Positions 27,340 to 35,752 of a stretch of 64,000 nt of DNA are shown here, in pieces. The stretch lies in assembly GCA_030646715.1 (NCBI GenBank), contig JAUSLJ010000033.1, forward strand, positions 372,001 through 436,000, written 5' to 3'. The translations under genes and the position numbers were made by a program. Under the pieces are notes generated by a model. That model was not told the origin of the DNA, did no database searches, and saw only the letters and a program-made list of their open reading frames with translations. This DNA comes from Agitococcus sp. Its GTDB lineage: Bacteria; Pseudomonadota; Gammaproteobacteria; Pseudomonadales; Moraxellaceae. The number at the start of each line of letters is the position of its first letter. Position 1 is the stretch's first letter.

Positions 27340-29292
27340 ATGTATAAAGCCTTTATTCATCCACTCGGAACACGCTCTTTAGCGTTTCGCTTAAACGCGA
27401 TTGTCATTGTTTCGATGTTTATTGCCTTGTCGTCGATTGGGGTTACCTTGTTTTTGTCGTGGCAGTTAGAGGGTAGTGCCGCCGCCATTAACGATGCAGG
27501 CAGTTTGCGGATGCGTACCTATCATCTCGGTTTATTAGTTGAAGAGCATTTACAACAGCGGCAGCCATTATCAACGGTCAAACAAGAAATTACTTTAATA
27601 GACAGTACCTTAACGGACTTGCAACGTGGCGACCCATCACGACCCTTGGCTTTGCCGCGTACGATTCCTGTTGCTGAACAATTGGTCGTCGTTAATCAAC
27701 AATGGCAACAGAGTTTACGGCCAGCAATGGAACAGTTATTGGCTGCTTCATCACCCCAACAAAGCATTTTGTGGCAGCAAACACGCCCATTATTAGATGC
27801 TTATGTCGCGCAGATTCAACAGTTAGTCACTTTGATCGAAGCAAATAACGCCAGTAATACCTTAACGCTCCGATTTTTGCAGATGTTGCTGATTTTTATG
27901 GCATTAGTGGGCACGATAGCCTTTGTCTATAGCTTGTTTTTAATGATTATTCGGCCTTTGTTACGACTTAACGAAGGCATGGCGCGTATGAGTGCTAAAG
28001 ATTTTAGCGTGAAACTGGCGATAGAAAGTCAGGATGAGTTTGGCGAGTTAGCCAACGGTTTTAATAGTATGGCCGAAGAACTCAAGGACTTATATACCAC
28101 TTTAGAGCAACGGGTCGCCGATAAAACCGAAAAGCTCGCCCAGCAAAATCACGAATTGGGTTTGCTGTATGAGAACTCGGCGATGTTGCAAGAAACCAAC
28201 GAAGATATTGAAGGTTTGTGTCGTGGCTTTTTGGAACGGGTGATGCGTTTTTTTCAGGCTGATGGCGGCTCGGTACGCATTCGTGGTGATGCCAATCGCC
28301 GTGTGTTTATGGTGGTTCATGCGGGTATTTCACAAAAGCTGATTGCAACAGAATCTGTTTTAGACAGCGAGATGGGATTTTGTGGTGAAGTTTTGTGCGA
28401 TAAAACCGCCATTTCCGAAACCGTTGAGACAATCGAAGTGCAACATCCTGAATGCGGCCAGTGTGGTGAAGATGGCTTTAAAGTGGTGTCCGCATTTCAA
28501 ATCAAAGCGCATGGCAAAGTATTAGGCTTTTTTAATCTGCAATTTCGCCAAGAGCGGATTTTTACCAGCAGTGAAAAACGGCTCATTGATACCTTAGGTC
28601 AGCATTTAGGCGTAGCGATAGAAGCCCAAGACATTAAAAATCGTGAACGCGAAATGGCGATTTTTCAAGAGCGTAATCTTGTCGCTCAAGGTTTACATGA
28701 CAGCATTGCTCAAGGTCTCAATTTCTTAAATCTACAAGTACAAATGATGGAAGATTCGTTGGCACGACAAGATATAGAGCAGGTACATGACATCGTGCCG
28801 TTATTACGTGCAGGCGTGCAAGAAAGTTATGAGGACGTACGCGAATTATTAAATAACTTTAGGGTTAAATTGGGTGGTTTAGACTTAGCGGAAGCCCTAA
28901 AAATGACCATCGAAAAGTTTCAACGACAAACGCAAATACCCGTGCATTTTGTGCAGCAAGGCCAAGGACATTTACGTTCGGCCGAGCAACAATTGCAAAT
29001 CGTCTTTATTTTACAAGAAGCGCTATCGAATATCCGTAAACACGCCCATGCTCATCAAGTGACTGTCACTTTTAGCAATGACCACGACTTAGCTCTAACG
29101 ATTGCCGACGATGGTATTGGCTTTGACTTAAACCAAGTCGCCAGCGAAAAAGAAGGGCACATCGGCTTAAACATCATGCGAGAACGCGCAGCACGTTTAG
29201 GCGGCTTATTAACCTTCGATGCGCAACAAGGTAAAGGCACACGCCTTAAACTAACCATTGCCAATATCTCACCGATAACGACATTAGCTTAG
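27340..29292 (+). CDS. narX: Nitrate/nitrite sensor histidine kinase NarX
   Basis: A 650-residue membrane kinase. TM1 is about 20-43 and TM2 about 183-205, with a periplasmic domain between. The nitrate-binding P-box is clear: AINDAGSLRMRTYHLGLL (about 50-68). A HAMP domain (205-260), coiled coil and a GAF-like central module (about 280-425) follow. The central module holds four Cys, at 348, 353, 372 and 375. The HisKA_3 domain has QGLHDSIAQ with His453, then the HATPase with ALSNIRKHAHAH and DDGIGFD. It should phosphorylate NarL when nitrate is bound. The ribosome binding site is weak. narL follows after 11 bases. Confidence 0.95.
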   Translation: MYKAFIHPLGTRSLAFRLNAIVIVSMFIALSSIGVTLFLSWQLEGSAAAINDAGSLRMRTYHLGLLVEEHLQQRQPLSTVKQEITLIDSTLTDLQRGDPSRPLALPRTIPVAEQLVVVNQQWQQSLRPAMEQLLAASSPQQSILWQQTRPLLDAYVAQIQQLVTLIEANNASNTLTLRFLQMLLIFMALVGTIAFVYSLFLMIIRPLLRLNEGMARMSAKDFSVKLAIESQDEFGELANGFNSMAEELKDLYTTLEQRVADKTEKLAQQNHELGLLYENSAMLQETNEDIEGLCRGFLERVMRFFQADGGSVRIRGDANRRVFMVVHAGISQKLIATESVLDSEMGFCGEVLCDKTAISETVETIEVQHPECGQCGEDGFKVVSAFQIKAHGKVLGFFNLQFRQERIFTSSEKRLIDTLGQHLGVAIEAQDIKNREREMAIFQERNLVAQGLHDSIAQGLNFLNLQVQMMEDSLARQDIEQVHDIVPLLRAGVQESYEDVRELLNNFRVKLGGLDLAEALKMTIEKFQRQTQIPVHFVQQGQGHLRSAEQQLQIVFILQEALSNIRKHAHAHQVTVTFSNDHDLALTIADDGIGFDLNQVASEKEGHIGLNIMRERAARLGGLLTFDAQQGKGTRLKLTIANISPITTLA

Positions 29293-29303
29293 AGGAAAAA
29301 AGT

Positions 29304-29957
29304 ATGTCAAACGGAACAACAGAAGCCCCTATTAATGTGTTGTTAATTGATGACCATACTTTATTTAGAACGGGCATTCGTTTATTGCTGCAACGCCATA
29401 ATGAGTTTTTAGTCGTCGGTGAAGCCGCCGATGGCGTGGAAGGCGTGAAACGGGCGATTCAATTACGCCCACATATCATTTTAATGGATTTACACATGCC
29501 CATTATGAATGGTCTAGAAGCTTTACATTTGATTTTGCAAGATATTCCAGATGCTGTAGTGCTGATGTTGACAGTATCCGAAGATGCGGACGACTTAGCA
29601 AAAGCCTTAAAAGCAGGAGCGAGTGGTTATTTACTGAAAAATATTGATGCTGATGAGTTGATTAAAGCCTTGCACAAAGCCAAAAATGGCGAGTCTGTGA
29701 TTTCTGCTGCTATGACTTCTAAATTAGTGCAACAGTTTAGACGCGGTGAAGCTCCGCAAAATAAAGTGCATTTGACCCCGCGAGAACAAGAAGTTTTAAC
29801 GTCTATCGCTCGTGGCGGTAGCAACAAAGAAATTGCCCGTCAGTTTGATATTACCGAAAGCACCGTCAAAATTCATGTGCAGAATATCTTAAAAAAATTA
29901 GAGCTAAGCTCTCGCGTCCAAGCGGCTATTTATGCCTTGGAACATGGTTTGGCGTGA
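29304..29957 (+). CDS. narL: Nitrate/nitrite response regulator NarL
   Basis: A 217-residue two-domain regulator. The receiver (about 10-128) has LLIDDH, phospho-acceptor Asp62 in LMDLHMP, MLTVS and the Lys of LLKN. The LuxR/FixJ-type helix-turn-helix covers 150-215 (LTPREQEVLTSIARGGSNKEIA and TESTVKIHVQNILKKL). NarL dimers bind TACYYMT-type heptamers and usually activate narK and narG. RBS GAGGAAAA precedes the start. It is the last gene of the nitrate block; a perfect hairpin follows. Confidence 0.96.
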   Translation: MSNGTTEAPINVLLIDDHTLFRTGIRLLLQRHNEFLVVGEAADGVEGVKRAIQLRPHIILMDLHMPIMNGLEALHLILQDIPDAVVLMLTVSEDADDLAKALKAGASGYLLKNIDADELIKALHKAKNGESVISAAMTSKLVQQFRRGEAPQNKVHLTPREQEVLTSIARGGSNKEIARQFDITESTVKIHVQNILKKLELSSRVQAAIYALEHGLA

Positions 29958-29970
29958 AGGTGTTTTGGCC

Positions 29971-30002
29971 AAGCCCTTGTCAGCCAATACTGACAAGGGC
30001 TT
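29971..30002. terminator. Hairpin between narL and the PA14 lipoprotein gene
   Basis: A perfect 13-bp stem (29971-29983 and 29990-30002) with a 6-base loop lies between two convergent genes. No T tract follows on either strand, so it is probably a bidirectional barrier or mRNA 3'-end structure and not a classical terminator. Confidence 0.65.
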
Positions 30003-30013
30003 GAATCTAGCAT

Positions 30014-32554
30014 CTAATCCACAGAACTAACTGGAATGACAGGAGTCAGGATTCTTTCGGCAACGCCTACTTTATTACCAAAAACTTGCAAGGCGATTTG
30101 CGTAGCAGGGCCTTGAAAGTATTCAACACGTAGGGTGTGTACGCCTTTACTTAAATTGACCGTTGCTCTGGCGGACGAGCTAGGTGCGTGTTGACCATCG
30201 TGATTGACAACTAAGACATTATCAATAAAGATTTTTGAACCGTCATCACTGACCGTACGGAAGTTATATTCACCCGCCACAGTAATCGTTAATGGCCCTT
30301 GATAACGGACACCAAACCATTCAAAGCGATTGCTTGGCACGCCCGGAAATGGGTCGGTGAACGAGCGAGGACTAATATCAATAGTGCTGGTGTATAAAGT
30401 GCCTATCGGTGTTAACGTGGTAAAGTCAGGTAGTTGTCCTGTACCTACATCCAATAAATAAATTTCACCTTTCCATGGTTTTTCACTGCTGCCACCAAAG
30501 TCAGTATCATCGGTGACAATTTCGCCGTTAATCACGTCTTTGACATCTACTTTATCAACGACATTGGCTTTTAATTGCTCTTTGATTGTTTGTTGCGTCA
30601 GCGTGTTAATCACGTCTTGCATTGCCAACTGCCAAGCTGCCGCAAATACTGAGGCTAAATTGGAGTAAGGTAAATCGGTGAGTGTGTTCGCGCCTTTTTT
30701 ACCGTCAAAAATACCATCACTTAAATCATCGGCTAATTTGTTGAGCAGGTCGAGAGCAGGGGTATTGCCACTGACATGATCGGCGGCGGCTTTCACTAAA
30801 GCAGCGAGTTGTAGCGCATATTCACTGGCGGCATCATTTTTTAGCTGCTGATAATCTTCGGTACTGCCAATTAATGCAGGAGCTTGAGTGATATTACTCA
30901 CACCAACGGCATCGCCAATATCTTTATTGGCTTTGACAATGTTTTCAGGTTTGCTTAATCCTCCCACTAGACTTTCGGCATTTTTAACCGCTGCTTCAGT
31001 CAATATACTCACGCCAACATTGCTATTATTAACAACAGGTGCAGCAGCACGAATTTTTGCCGTTTCGGGTAACGGTTGTTCACCTTTGGCTTCGTCAAAA
31101 TATTTGGCTCCGCCACCACCGAGCACTTCCACAATCACCGTATCAATGTTTTTGGGGATTTTGAATTCGGCTCGACCAATTAAGCCTGTATTACTGCGGC
31201 CAAGTTCTGCACCAGTGCGGGCATTACGCAAAATCACTTTGGCATTAAGAATTTTTCCCAATGACGGCGTAATGGTGATGGATTGCACCGTATCACTTTG
31301 GCCATTAAAAAACCGACTGGTTGTTGCAGCGGCGGTAAAGTCTGTACCGTTGACGGTTTTATCATTATTGAAGTCGATATGAGCCGCGCCAAAGGCCGTT
31401 GCTTTATTTAACTGTACCAAAACCCCCATTTTTTCACCTGTGGCGACCATCGTATTTTCGCAAACTACAACACTATTAGCAGTTTGGCCATCTAGCGTGA
31501 TTTTGCCGTCGCTGGCGAGGGTTAAGGTCGTAGTTTTAAAAACTTCCTGATCGTTGGGTGATGGTTGATGAATAGTAATATTATAAGTGCCGACAAATGC
31601 CGCTAAATCAGCAATGGTCAGTGTTTTCATGCCCGTATCACATTGATGGGTGATGGCATGGTTGATGGTGATTTGACTGCTCAGCGTGTTAATTAAGCTG
31701 GTGAGTTGATTGACTTGTGTCGCGCTAAATCCTGTTTGTGCTGCATTGCTGCTAATCGCCGTTACGATAGCCGCTAATGACGTTTTTAGACTGTTCGCCA
31801 GTTCTTCGGCTTGGTAAGCAGTGCCTATTTGTTGGGAATTTAACGCGCCATCACTTAAATCGGCGGCTAAGGCTTTGGCCATTTTGAGTGCGGGTTGTTG
31901 CGTGGTATTGAGATTGTCGCGTGCTGATTGTGCCAAAGCAGCAAGGCGCAGAGCATAGTTTTTGGCGTTGGTATCGGTGCTGTTGAGCAAGCTTAAATAA
32001 TCTTGAGTGCTACCAATCAGAGTCACGGGTTGAGTGACGTTTGTCACACCAAATACCTGTGCAATTTTTTGATTCGCCGCACTAATGTTGGCAGTTTTGC
32101 TCAATCCACCCGCTAGGGTTTCGGCGTATTTGACTGCCGCTTCGGTCAGGCTTGTGATACTGGCGGTGGTCGTCGTATTGGTCAAGCTAATGGCGGCACG
32201 TAATTTATTACCTGTGCCAAAATCCTGTTTGCTGCTGGTGGCTTCGTCAAAGTATTGTGCGTCGGCATCACCCTGAACTTCGGCGATGACAGTGCTAACA
32301 TCGGCAGCGACATTAAACGTTACTTTGCCATTGGTTAATGCTTGTCGCCCTAATTCTTGATTGGTGAGGGCATTCCGCAACACGACATCAGCATTAAAAA
32401 ATTGACCCAGTGAAGGGGTAACGGTCAGTGTTTTAATATTGGTGACGGTTTTTTTTATCGGTTGAGGCGTGTCATGGTCATTTTCATTGCAGGCCGCCAA
32501 CAATAGCGCAATGCTGAGTGCGGTGAGCGTGGTTTTTAAGGGTGTGCCAGCCAT
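30014..32554 (-). CDS. Lipoprotein with duplicated module and C-terminal PA14 domain
   Basis: An 846-residue predicted lipoprotein: signal peptide with lipobox LLAAC (Cys about 22). Two related modules follow, about residues 42-270 and 422-651. Shared marks are TPSLGQFFNADVVLRNA against TPSLGKILNAKVILRNA, AQYFDEA against AKYFDEA, LTEAAVK in both, and LIGSTQDY against LIGSTEDY. Between them, DFNNDKTVNGTDF (about 391-404) looks like a calcium-binding dockerin/EF-hand loop. The last about 150 residues are a PA14 domain (YNFRTVSDDGSKIFIDN, HTLRVEYF), which usually binds carbohydrate. It is probably a cell-surface or periplasmic adhesin-like protein; function is unknown. It is convergent with narL and divergent from ribE. 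Confidence 0.85.
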   Translation of the reverse strand: MAGTPLKTTLTALSIALLLAACNENDHDTPQPIKKTVTNIKTLTVTPSLGQFFNADVVLRNALTNQELGRQALTNGKVTFNVAADVSTVIAEVQGDADAQYFDEATSSKQDFGTGNKLRAAISLTNTTTTASITSLTEAAVKYAETLAGGLSKTANISAANQKIAQVFGVTNVTQPVTLIGSTQDYLSLLNSTDTNAKNYALRLAALAQSARDNLNTTQQPALKMAKALAADLSDGALNSQQIGTAYQAEELANSLKTSLAAIVTAISSNAAQTGFSATQVNQLTSLINTLSSQITINHAITHQCDTGMKTLTIADLAAFVGTYNITIHQPSPNDQEVFKTTTLTLASDGKITLDGQTANSVVVCENTMVATGEKMGVLVQLNKATAFGAAHIDFNNDKTVNGTDFTAAATTSRFFNGQSDTVQSITITPSLGKILNAKVILRNARTGAELGRSNTGLIGRAEFKIPKNIDTVIVEVLGGGGAKYFDEAKGEQPLPETAKIRAAAPVVNNSNVGVSILTEAAVKNAESLVGGLSKPENIVKANKDIGDAVGVSNITQAPALIGSTEDYQQLKNDAASEYALQLAALVKAAADHVSGNTPALDLLNKLADDLSDGIFDGKKGANTLTDLPYSNLASVFAAAWQLAMQDVINTLTQQTIKEQLKANVVDKVDVKDVINGEIVTDDTDFGGSSEKPWKGEIYLLDVGTGQLPDFTTLTPIGTLYTSTIDISPRSFTDPFPGVPSNRFEWFGVRYQGPLTITVAGEYNFRTVSDDGSKIFIDNVLVVNHDGQHAPSSSARATVNLSKGVHTLRVEYFQGPATQIALQVFGNKVGVAERILTPVIPVSSVD

Positions 32555-32737
32555 TTTATTTCTCCCTAAACGTGCATTTCTTGCTGGATTTATTTAACTA
32601 GCCTAGTTCAGTTTTTGGCAAATTCCATTTTTTATCCCTCTAAAACCTAAAAAGATCAGATGTAAAAAGCACGACAAGGCCAGACGAATTGGGTATGCTT
32701 GTGCGCCCCGTTTTTATCTGCCCTAAAGTGATGTCTT

Positions 32738-33400
32738 ATGTTCACTGGAATCATTGAAGCTGTAGGCCGAGTGCAGCAAATTACGCCGCGTAGTGGCGAT
32801 GTTCGCTTGACTATTGCCACAGGCAAGCTGAGTTTAGCGGATGTCAAATTAGGTGACTCCATTGCCACCAATGGCATTTGTTTGACCGTGGTTGAATTAA
32901 CAGGTCAAGGCTTTGCCGCCGATGTCTCCAACGAAACCTTACGCCGTACTTGTCTAAAAACATGGCAAGTAGGGACACGCGTCAATTTAGAAAAAGCTTT
33001 AATGCCAACCAGCCGTTTAGGTGGCCATATTGTCAGTGGTCATGTCGATGGTTTAGGCGAAATTATCAGCTTTAAGCCCGATGCTCGCTCGCTACAATAT
33101 CAAGTGCGTGCGCCTGATAGTTTGGCAAAATATATTTCCGAAAAAGGCTCAATTACTGTCGATGGCATTAGCTTAACGGTCAATGCCATTGATGGCGCGA
33201 CCTTTAGTTTGAACATTGTTCCGCATACGGTACAAGAAACGAATGTGGGTGAATGGCAAACGGGCAGTGTCGTCAATTTAGAAGTTGATTTATTGGCACG
33301 TTATTTAGAACGCCTCATCATGGGTGATAAAGCCGCGCAACCCACTGCCAAGGCCGATATTAGTCTGGAGTTTTTGGCGCAACATGGTTTTATGCGTTAA
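32738..33400 (+). CDS. ribE: Riboflavin synthase (alpha subunit)
   Basis: A 220-residue enzyme that dismutates two 6,7-dimethyl-8-ribityllumazines into riboflavin and the pyrimidine re-used by RibH. The duplicated lumazine-binding barrels are visible: first MFTGIIEAVGRV, second GGHIVSGHVDGLGEI, each with a following SITVDGISLTV or DSIATNGICLTV motif. It starts the second half of the riboflavin cluster (ribE-ribBX-ribH-nusB-thiL-pgpA). The 183 bases upstream show no FMN riboswitch consensus. Gene name follows gammaproteobacterial use (also called ribC in E. coli). Confidence 0.97.
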   Translation: MFTGIIEAVGRVQQITPRSGDVRLTIATGKLSLADVKLGDSIATNGICLTVVELTGQGFAADVSNETLRRTCLKTWQVGTRVNLEKALMPTSRLGGHIVSGHVDGLGEIISFKPDARSLQYQVRAPDSLAKYISEKGSITVDGISLTVNAIDGATFSLNIVPHTVQETNVGEWQTGSVVNLEVDLLARYLERLIMGDKAAQPTAKADISLEFLAQHGFMR

Positions 33401-33473
33401 TCGCGGTGCGATGCGTAAGTCCTGAGTTTTAGGTACAATAGCCCCCTTTATTAAGTCTCCTGCGAGCAATGTT

Positions 33474-34574
33474 ATGGCCTTGAACACGGTAGAAGAGCTG
33501 ATTAACGACATTCGTTTAGGCAAAATGGTCATTCTCATGGATGATGAAGACCGTGAAAATGAAGGTGATATCGTCATGGCCGCCAGCCATGTCCGCCCTG
33601 AAGATATTAACTTTATGGCCAAACATGCGCGTGGTTTGATTTGTTTAACGTTGACACGCTCACGTTGCCAACAATTAAGCCTACCATTAATGGTGACACG
33701 CAACGGTGCAAGTCACGGCACCAACTTCACTATGTCGATTGAGGCCGCCAGTGGCGTAACGACAGGTATTTCTGCCCATGACCGCGCACATACGGTACAA
33801 GTAGCGGTTGCCCGCGATGCTAAACCTACCGATATTGTCCAACCAGGTCATATCTTCCCGTTAATGGCGCAAGAAGGTGGCGTGTTACATCGTGCAGGTC
33901 ATACCGAAGCAGGCTGTGATTTATCTCGCTTAGCAGGTTTAGAGCCAGCGGCGGTGATTGTCGAAATTATGAATGAAGATGGCACGATGGCGCGTCGTCC
34001 AGACCTCGAAAAATTTGCCGAATTGCACAATCTAAAAATTGGCACAATTGCCGATTTAATTCATTACCGCATGGTCAATGAACAAACTGTTAAACGTATC
34101 AACGAAAATATCTTACCGACCGAATATGGCGATTTCCGTTTAATCTCCTATCAAGAACACGCAGGTAGTGACGTGCATATTGTGCTGGTTAAAGGTGATG
34201 TGACTAAATCCGTTCCTGTGGTGCGTGTTCATGCGGTTAATCCTTTACGTGATTTGTTGCACGCTAAATATCAAGGCCGTACAGGTTGGAATATGCAAAA
34301 AAGTTTGGCTGAGTTAGCCAAGCATGAAGCAGCGGTGTTGGTATTGTTAGGGCAAGATTATGCCTCTGCCGATATGATTGAACACGTCGCTAACTTCTTT
34401 GGTACTAAACCACGCGCCACCGATGGTGCGGGAATGTATCGTACCATTGGTGCAGGCTCACAAATTTTAAGAGACTTAGGCGTAACAAAAATGCGTTTAT
34501 TGAGCTCACCAATGCGTTTTAATGCCTTGTCAGGTTTCGGTTTAGAAATTGTTGAGTATTTGGCTACCGAATAA
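33474..34574 (+). CDS. ribBX: RibBX: DHBP synthase fused to a degenerate GTP cyclohydrolase II domain
   Basis: A 366-residue fusion. The N-terminal half (1-200) is a complete 3,4-dihydroxy-2-butanone 4-phosphate synthase: MDDEDRENEGDIVMAA, HARGLICLTL and HRAGHTEAGCDL. The C-terminal half has the GTP cyclohydrolase II fold but lacks the zinc-binding segment (HSECLTGD...CDCG) and the RQEGRGIG motif, so that domain cannot be active as RibA. This matches the RibBX hybrids described from Shewanella. True RibA activity is supplied by the separate gene at 40251. It probably gives the four-carbon unit for RibH. Confidence 0.93.
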   Translation: MALNTVEELINDIRLGKMVILMDDEDRENEGDIVMAASHVRPEDINFMAKHARGLICLTLTRSRCQQLSLPLMVTRNGASHGTNFTMSIEAASGVTTGISAHDRAHTVQVAVARDAKPTDIVQPGHIFPLMAQEGGVLHRAGHTEAGCDLSRLAGLEPAAVIVEIMNEDGTMARRPDLEKFAELHNLKIGTIADLIHYRMVNEQTVKRINENILPTEYGDFRLISYQEHAGSDVHIVLVKGDVTKSVPVVRVHAVNPLRDLLHAKYQGRTGWNMQKSLAELAKHEAAVLVLLGQDYASADMIEHVANFFGTKPRATDGAGMYRTIGAGSQILRDLGVTKMRLLSSPMRFNALSGFGLEIVEYLATE

Positions 34575-34640
34575 TGGTTGTCGTACGCTGGGCTTTAGCC
34601 TAGCTAATTCGTCTTATTTGAATTGATTGTGGAGTGAAAG

Positions 34641-35102
34641 ATGAAAATCATTGAAGGTAACTTTCAGAACGCCGATGCGAAATACGCTATTTTAGTGGGT
34701 CGTTTCAACAGTTTTGTTGTCGAGTCTTTATTGCAAGGTTCTATTGATACTTTAAAGCGTCATGGTGTCAGCGAAGACAATATTACCGTTGTTCGCGCAC
34801 CAGGTGCATGGGAATTGCCTTTGGTTGCCAAAAAATTAGCGGCGAGCCAAAAATTTGATGCGATTATTGCTCTTGGAGCCGTTATTCGTGGCGGCACACC
34901 TCATTTTGACTATGTAGCAGGCGAATGTGCTAAAGGTCTTGGTGTTGTTGGTTTGGACGCAGGTATTCCCGTTGCATTCGGTGTCTTAACGACCGACAGC
35001 ATCGAGCAAGCGATTGAGCGTTCAGGCACTAAAGCTGGCAATAAAGGTGTTGATGCGGCGATGACAGCGATTGAAATGTTGTCTTTGTTGAAGGCGATAT
35101 AA
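34641..35102 (+). CDS. ribH: 6,7-dimethyl-8-ribityllumazine synthase
   Basis: A 153-residue enzyme that joins the RibB four-carbon product with the RibD product; it forms an icosahedral or pentameric shell. Conserved sites: [13 protein letters not shown], the phosphate and substrate segment [24 protein letters not shown] with the active-site His, and [26 protein letters not shown] precedes the ATG. The stop codon overlaps the nusB start (TAATG), a common arrangement. Confidence 0.98.
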   Translation: MKIIEGNFQNADAKYAILVGRFNSFVVESLLQGSIDTLKRHGVSEDNITVVRAPGAWELPLVAKKLAASQKFDAIIALGAVIRGGTPHFDYVAGECAKGLGVVGLDAGIPVAFGVLTTDSIEQAIERSGTKAGNKGVDAAMTAIEMLSLLKAI

Positions 35103-35584
35103 TGCAGAAACCAGTACCTAGCGCGCCTCGCGCTCCTAAGCAGCAAGCGAATACGCCTGCCTCGCGTCACAAGGCGCGTCGCTTTGCCATGCAAGGGGTT
35201 TATGAGTGGCAACTGTCAGGTAATGACCCTTTTGAAATAGAAGCGCGTTATCGTGTTGAAAATGCCATGCACAAAGTGGATTTAGCCTATTTCCATGAGT
35301 TGTTGCAGCAAACAACACGTCGTGCAGTAGAGTTAGATGCCGTTTACGCGCCATTTTTAGACCGTGACATCAACCAACTCAATCCTGTTGAGCGTAGTAT
35401 TTTGCGGATTGGTTGTTATGAGCTAGTGCATCATATCGAAATTCCCTATCCTATCGTTTTGAATGAAGCGATTGAATTAGCGAAAGATTTTGGCGCAACA
35501 GATTCCTTTAAGTACATTAACAGTATCTTAGATGAAGTGGCAAAAAAAGTGCGTCAAACCGAGCGTGATGCGCGTAAAGCCTAG
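35102..35584 (+). CDS. nusB: Transcription antitermination protein NusB
   Basis: A 160-residue all-alpha protein that binds boxA RNA with NusE (S10) for rRNA antitermination. The N-terminal RNA-binding part has SRHKARRFAMQGVYEWQLSG, and the C-terminal part INQLNPVERSILRIGCYEL and YPIVLNEAIELAKDFGATDSFKYINSILD. The first about 18 residues (rich in Pro and Ala) are longer than in E. coli and probably disordered. It is translationally coupled to ribH. A repeat-rich 168-base gap separates it from thiL. Confidence 0.97.
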   Translation: MQKPVPSAPRAPKQQANTPASRHKARRFAMQGVYEWQLSGNDPFEIEARYRVENAMHKVDLAYFHELLQQTTRRAVELDAVYAPFLDRDINQLNPVERSILRIGCYELVHHIEIPYPIVLNEAIELAKDFGATDSFKYINSILDEVAKKVRQTERDARKA

Positions 35585-35593
35585 CTTTTCTGC

Positions 35594-35685
35594 TCCTCCC
35601 CCTGCTTTTTAAGGGGGCGGCTGGGTGGGGGTTATTTGCCATGACGCAGAGCCCCACCCTAACCCTACCCCTTATCAGGGGAGGG
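35594..35685. repeat. REP/BIME-like C-rich inverted repeat between nusB and thiL
   Basis: The gap holds two facing C/G-rich elements: 35594-35632 (a C-run, a T-run, a G-run, then GGGTGGGG) and 35652-35685 (CCCCACCC, then a short CCCC...GGGG hairpin). Their inner parts pair as GGGTGGGG with CCCCACCC. This looks like a pair of REP elements in opposite orientation. It breaks the otherwise tight rib-nus-thiL cluster. The rest of the gap to 35752 shows nothing clear. Confidence 0.6.
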
Positions 35686-35752
35686 AATATTTTCACATTG
35701 AACTTGTAGCCCTTTCTTTTTAAGCGCGAGAGAGCTAACCCCCGAAGGTCTC

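Noticed and set aside
30888-31382. 164-codon plus-strand frame inside the PA14 lipoprotein gene
   Set aside because: Low-complexity leucine/alanine-rich product opposite to a well-supported gene; no RBS.
34080-34574. Active GTP cyclohydrolase II in the C-terminal half of the RibB fusion
   Set aside because: The zinc-binding cysteines and the RQEGRGIG motif are missing.
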